From Candidatus Gallacutalibacter stercoravium (GTDB lineage: Bacteria > Bacillota > Clostridia > Oscillospirales > Acutalibacteraceae), in the NCBI GenBank assembly GCA_018716975.1, contig DVJE01000036.1, forward strand, positions 62,001-126,000: a stretch of DNA of 64,000 nt, given 5' to 3'. Below the pieces are notes generated by a model that had not been told where the DNA came from, did no database searches, and saw nothing but the letters and a program-made list of their open reading frames with translations. A program made the translations under genes and the position numbers. Within the stretch, counting starts at the first letter, position 1. Each line of letters starts with the position of its first letter. Of this stretch, positions 60,941 through 64,000 are shown one piece after another.

Positions 60941-61459
60941 ATGAAAAAACTGATGGAACTGATAGAGGCAGGGTGTTCTGACATCGAAATTGCAGCAAAG
61001 GCAAAAGAGATGTATCAATCAGGCGAACTAAACGATATGATCCAGCTTTTGTCGTTCGCAATGGCAGGCGATCCGCTGACAAAAGAGCAGGCGCAGCGAA
61101 TTGCTTCTCTTTATTTTGAATATGAAGTTGGCATCTGGCAGGAGATCATACCAAACTTCTGGGTTCGCAAGGACGCTGACGATTGTTTTACGGCGGCGGT
61201 TGTTTATCCGGATATTAAAGGCCACGCATTTTGTTATTGCTTCAGCGCCAATCTGAAGGAATATACAAATGCCCAGATACAGGCCTATGAAGAGGCATGC
61301 CAGCCACCGGAGCATGTAATCAATCTTGAGCTTAGGAAAGTTTATTCTATCCTTGCTTCACTGGACCTTTCGAAAGCAACGGACAGATATGTGGCTGCCA
61401 ATCAGGAGGATTTGGAATTATGGCTGAAAAAATGCGGGATACAACGGGAGGCGAGATAA
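60941..61459 (+). CDS. Hypothetical protein of the element (172 residues)
   Basis: 172 residues. Mostly helical N-terminus (KKLMELIEAGCSDIEIAAKAKEMY, GELNDMIQLLSFAMAGDPLTKEQAQRIASLYFE) then FWVRKDADDCFTAAVVYPDIKG and a helical end. No motif or family recognised. Starts with an ATG after AGAGGTCC, driven by the consensus promoter. Two bases before the next gene; likely one operon with it. Confidence 0.7.
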   Translation: MKKLMELIEAGCSDIEIAAKAKEMYQSGELNDMIQLLSFAMAGDPLTKEQAQRIASLYFEYEVGIWQEIIPNFWVRKDADDCFTAAVVYPDIKGHAFCYCFSANLKEYTNAQIQAYEEACQPPEHVINLELRKVYSILASLDLSKATDRYVAANQEDLELWLKKCGIQREAR

Positions 61460-61460
61460 A

Positions 61461-61637
61461 ATGCTGTTTTACTGCAATTCATGCAGATATATTTTTGAGG
61501 AAGCAGAGGGGTGTCAGCAGTGCCCGGACTGCGGAAAGATGACAGTCCGTATAGCGAATGAGGAAGAACGGTCAGAATACAAACGCAACCAAGAGGAAAA
61601 CAGAAGACTGGACCAAATGGAACGAGGAGCTTTTTGA
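61461..61637 (+). CDS. Small zinc-ribbon protein (58 residues)
   Basis: 58 residues. Reads MLFYCNSCRYIFEEAEGCQQ, then CPDCGKMTVRIANEEERSEYKRN and a charged tail. Cys 5, Cys 8, Cys 18 and/or Cys 21, and Cys 24 form a rubredoxin-like or zinc-ribbon knuckle (CxxC and CxxC). ATG follows GGAGGCGAG. The stop codon lies inside the stem of the following terminator. Function unknown. Confidence 0.75.
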   Translation: MLFYCNSCRYIFEEAEGCQQCPDCGKMTVRIANEEERSEYKRNQEENRRLDQMERGAF

Positions 61638-61660
61638 GTGATTGCAAAAGGCTCTTTTTT
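61627..61660 (+). terminator. Terminator overlapping the end of the zinc-ribbon gene
   Basis: GAGCTTTTTG (61627-61636) pairs with CAAAAGGCTC (61645-61654), one wobble, followed by T6. The stop codon TGA is at the stem's edge. Confidence 0.75.
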
Positions 61661-61716
61661 CTTGATTTTTTTAAGGCCATTCCTTAAACTCCACAAAAAA
61701 CAAAAGGAGTGATGCA

Positions 61717-63657
61717 ATGGCTAATTTAAACGATGTCCTACGTGATGTCCTCGAAAAGGATTTTGACAAGGACACGGTTGACCGGGCGCTTGATGAGGGG
61801 GACGAAACAGACGAAGAAAAAAGAGAACATACGGCGGACAGTCAGGAAGAGTCGGAAGCGGGCTATGTAGGCCCAGATATGGCAGAGTATCATAGCGTTG
61901 GCAGGGGTACGGTGGAGAACTGGATTAAGAACAGCATTTATGAAAAGTATAATATCAGCAATGAAGATATGCGTGCCTTTTCAAAAATGTCGCCGATTGA
62001 TATGATGTCGGACTTTGGAAAAACAGTTGGAGATATCGGAAGACTGCGGGAGGGGCTGCGTACCGGGCAGCTTTCATCTGCAGAGTATAAAAGTGCATTA
62101 AGCAAAACCAAAGGGGAAATCGTGGGGAAAATGCTGGAGATGGGAAGCTCCAGAAAAAGCATTCTGGAAGATGTCTTTCTCCGGTCAGTTGGCGTTACAC
62201 CGGCAGACACAGCCAATATCCATTCGTTTCGTGATTTGGTAGATATCCTGCGTAGCGACGAAATGGACCCTGTGGATACGGAGTTAAGTCCCGACCGGGA
62301 ACGCCCGGAGCCGGATATGCAAGATATGGAAATCTCCCCAGATACTGACCCGGCAATGAATCTGGAAAATCTGGAGGTCGATAAGGAGCAGATGGAACAG
62401 GAGACGGATAAAGAACCGGAGCATGACAGTCTTCAGGATATGGATACAGAGACGGAACAGGACGTGGAAGAGGAACAGAAAGACCCCATTGAAACAGACG
62501 AAGAGGAAGGATTAGAACAGGAAATTCCTGAGTTTGAAGATTTCAATCAGGAGCCGGAGCAGCCGGCCGACAGCAAAGACCCTGGGGCAGAAGAATTTCC
62601 GGAACCGGAAGTGGAAATGGATACAGAAGAACCGCCTGAACCGGATCAGGAATCAGAGGCGGAAACGGACGATTACGCAGAAGATGAAGATTTTTTAGGG
62701 GAGGACAGGGATTCCGGAGAAAACGACCAGGATAGGGAGCCAGAGTCAGAGGATGGGGCTGACCGTCTGGATGAAGAGAACTTCTTTGACGAAGAAAATC
62801 TACATGACAACCCTCAAGAGGAAACACCAGAACCCGAAGATGAGGAACCAGAGGATGAGGAGCCGGGAAGGGAAGACAGGCGTGATGATGACCCGGAGCC
62901 CGAGGAGGAAGCAGAGGATCGGTTTGAAGAGTATCCGGAAGATGAAGGAGAAGATAAAAAGCAGGGAGATCGTTCCGATGCCGTGGAGGATGAACTTGAG
63001 GGCGAGGAACAGGATGCAGAGGAAGATTCTGAAACCTCCGAAACTGATACGGAAGAGGTTGAAGAAACAGGCGATGCAGAGGATCCTGTTGATGCAGAGG
63101 ACATCGAAGTTTATGATATGGACAGCGATGATTTTGATTACGATACCTTGGACGGCGAAAATGCAGATCCGGTAGAGTCAGAGGATATCGGTGAAGAAAT
63201 TCCGGATACGGAGACGGAATATCCGGATAGCAGTGCCGACAGCGAAGATATCGAAACGGGCCGGGCCGCAGATGTTGCAGAGCCGGAAGATTCCATGGAG
63301 GACTTTGAACTGGATGCGGAACCTGATGTGGAAACGGAGACAGACAATTTTACCGATGTGGAAGTGGAAACAGATAACATACCGGAGCCCCAGGAGTTTG
63401 AAGATATGCTGAATACGGACGCCCAGGACATGGCCGATTATGCCATGCAATATGAAAGTGACCGTGAAGAGTTCGGAGACCTGGAGGAACCAGCTGATCT
63501 GGATATGGATATCGACCCGGATGTTATGGATTCCGATTTGCCAGAGGAAATGCCAGAGATAGAAAGCGGTGCGGAAGCGGACATTGACCTTTCAGAGCTT
63601 GGCGAGATTGCGGAAGAAGCTGAAGAAGGCGCTGAAATCATTGCTGCCCTGCTGTAG
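61717..63657 (+). CDS. Extremely acidic low-complexity protein (646 residues)
   Basis: 646 residues, AAAAGGAG upstream of the ATG. Residues 1-190 form an ordered part (LNDVLRDVLEKDFDKDTVDRAL, then MAEYHSVGRGTVENWIKNSIYEKYN, ending in KSILEDVFLRSVGVTPADTAN). From about 195 to 620 the chain is dominated by Asp and Glu (by eye about half), almost no basic or aromatic residues, and no Cys. The last residues SELGEIAEEAEEGAEIIAALL turn mildly hydrophobic. No signal peptide or cell-wall anchor. Could be a DNA mimic, scaffold or protein chaperone of the element; nothing is established. It may read through from the gene before if that terminator leaks. Confidence 0.8.
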   Translation: MANLNDVLRDVLEKDFDKDTVDRALDEGDETDEEKREHTADSQEESEAGYVGPDMAEYHSVGRGTVENWIKNSIYEKYNISNEDMRAFSKMSPIDMMSDFGKTVGDIGRLREGLRTGQLSSAEYKSALSKTKGEIVGKMLEMGSSRKSILEDVFLRSVGVTPADTANIHSFRDLVDILRSDEMDPVDTELSPDRERPEPDMQDMEISPDTDPAMNLENLEVDKEQMEQETDKEPEHDSLQDMDTETEQDVEEEQKDPIETDEEEGLEQEIPEFEDFNQEPEQPADSKDPGAEEFPEPEVEMDTEEPPEPDQESEAETDDYAEDEDFLGEDRDSGENDQDREPESEDGADRLDEENFFDEENLHDNPQEETPEPEDEEPEDEEPGREDRRDDDPEPEEEAEDRFEEYPEDEGEDKKQGDRSDAVEDELEGEEQDAEEDSETSETDTEEVEETGDAEDPVDAEDIEVYDMDSDDFDYDTLDGENADPVESEDIGEEIPDTETEYPDSSADSEDIETGRAADVAEPEDSMEDFELDAEPDVETETDNFTDVEVETDNIPEPQEFEDMLNTDAQDMADYAMQYESDREEFGDLEEPADLDMDIDPDVMDSDLPEEMPEIESGAEADIDLSELGEIAEEAEEGAEIIAALL

Positions 63658-63677
63658 AAATTTCTTGAAACATAAGG

Positions 63678-63730
63678 AGCCTCCCACTAATTTATAGAAG
63701 CAATTCTGTAAATTAGTAAGGAGGCTTTTA
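63678..63730 (+). promoter_or_regulatory. Hairpin enclosing the ribosome site of the RecD-like gene
   Basis: AGCCTCC (63678-63684) pairs with GGAGGCT (63720-63726), and ACTAATTTA (63686-63694) with TAAATTAGT (63709-63717). The right arm contains the ribosome site GGAGG (63720-63724) of the gene starting at 63733. It may block translation, or act as a terminator with the short T run that follows. Confidence 0.7.
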
Positions 63731-63732
63731 TC

Positions 63733-64000
63733 ATGCGAATTAAAGGAGTAGTCAGCCGTATTTTCTGTTCAAAGCCAAGTGGATTTAAGATTCTCGTGTT
63801 GGAAGTCAACATATCCCAGCAGGTACCACAAAAATATATCAATCCCGAATTCCCTGCGAGCGTATCAGCTGCAGGAGTAATGAAAGAAGCAGATATCGGT
63901 TATGTGGTGGAGATTGACGGGGAATGGGAGCACAGGGATAGTGGACGATTCTGGCCGTGGCAGGTGAAAGTAACGGGGTGTACTGTCTGCGTATTTGAAA
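63733..64000 (+). CDS. RecD2-like helicase, N-terminal part (partial)
   Basis: Starts at the ATG at 63733 (GGAGG eight bases upstream) and runs open to the window edge; 89 codons seen. Reads MRIKGVVSRIFCSKPSGFKI, then VGEIDGEWEH-like VVEIDGEWEHRDSGRFWPWQVK. This is the OB-like N-terminal domain typical of RecD2/YrrC ATP-dependent helicases and their mobile-element relatives (growth of GxV.rIif..gF.i and GeW..h..G..F). The helicase domains lie outside the window, so this is a family-level guess. Confidence 0.6.
   Translation, partial: MRIKGVVSRIFCSKPSGFKILVLEVNISQQVPQKYINPEFPASVSAAGVMKEADIGYVVEIDGEWEHRDSGRFWPWQVKVTGCTVCVFE

Larger units (their letters stand above)
59290..64000. mobile_element. 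Left part of a probable integrated element (right end not in window)
   Basis: From the amidase breakpoint to the window edge, base composition turns AT-richer, gene style changes, and cargo typical of Clostridia integrative elements appears: an extra sigma factor, two orphan small proteins, a giant acidic protein and a RecD-like gene. No integrase, relaxase or att repeat could be identified, so the limits and class are inferred. Confidence 0.6.

Noticed and set aside
62753..63175. Basic 140-codon frame inside the acidic-protein gene
   Set aside because: It is the +1-shifted reading of GAA/GAT-rich codons, which necessarily produces Lys/Arg-rich sequence.
1..64000. tRNA, rRNA or CRISPR arrays
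   Set aside because: I looked for cloverleaf ends, conserved 16S/23S segments and regularly spaced repeats and recognised none.

Overview
The window reads as a chromosome segment of a spore-forming, low-oxygen Gram-positive bacterium of class Clostridia, probably an Oscillospiraceae/Ruminococcaceae relative. Grounds: spoIVB-spo0A, the [FeFe]-hydrogenase maturase HydE, meso-diaminopimelate dehydrogenase, a CD1247-type zinc-ribbon protein, the TIGR03936/TIGR03960 radical-SAM pair, strong AGGAGG ribosome sites, frequent TTG/GTG starts, and gene orders known from Firmicutes. Placement is inferred from content; no 16S gene is present.

Bases 1-8.3 kb: the C-terminus of long-form HPF, a THUMP RNA methyltransferase, a membrane pseudokinase with PASTA repeats, a divergent XRE regulator / histidine phosphatase pair, a solitary leuB, and a GH127-type glycosidase under its own near-consensus promoter. 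8.4-31.2 kb: dense housekeeping genes, nearly all on +: TrmH-type methyltransferase, dprA, topA, trmFO; plsX-rnc-radical SAM-smc-ftsY (no acpP between plsX and rnc); rdgB-yhbY-nadD-yqeK-rsfS-leuS; rpsU; yqeG; AP-endonuclease-like TIM barrel-aroQ-M24 peptidase-efp; CD1247-like protein. Many are translationally coupled by ATGA or TTGA overlaps. 31.3-36.1 kb: ddh, a MerR/GyrI-like regulator behind its own 19-bp-spacer promoter, a gene-poor stretch rich in inverted repeats, then spoIVB-spo0A.

36.2-43.5 kb is a minus-strand block: the radical-SAM pair, an acyl-CoA synthetase with an XRE-cupin regulator, a nitroreductase and a DUF4091 protein. 43.6-47.5 kb is a thiamine-salvage operon (TPP riboswitch, thiW, thiM, thiE, a HAD phosphatase, thiD). 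47.5-49.6 kb holds a DUF2325-DUF3793-flavodoxin operon whose promoter carries two AT-rich palindromes resembling DtxR-family iron boxes. 49.7-58.6 kb: HAD phosphatase, coiled-coil protein, alcohol dehydrogenase-esterase pair, an ABC exporter with a very long coiled-coil permease, and hydE.

From about 59.3 kb to the end the character changes. An N-acetylmuramoyl-L-alanine amidase gene breaks off after about 31 recognisable residues, followed by AT-richer DNA with hairpins, a full RpoD-like sigma factor, two unknown small proteins, a 646-residue extremely acidic protein and the start of a RecD2-like gene whose ribosome site sits inside a hairpin. I read this as the left part of an integrated mobile element; no integrase, relaxase or right end is in view. 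The most unusual items are the sigma factor plus acidic-protein module, the two-palindrome iron-box operon, the pseudokinase-PASTA protein and the coiled-coil ABC permease.
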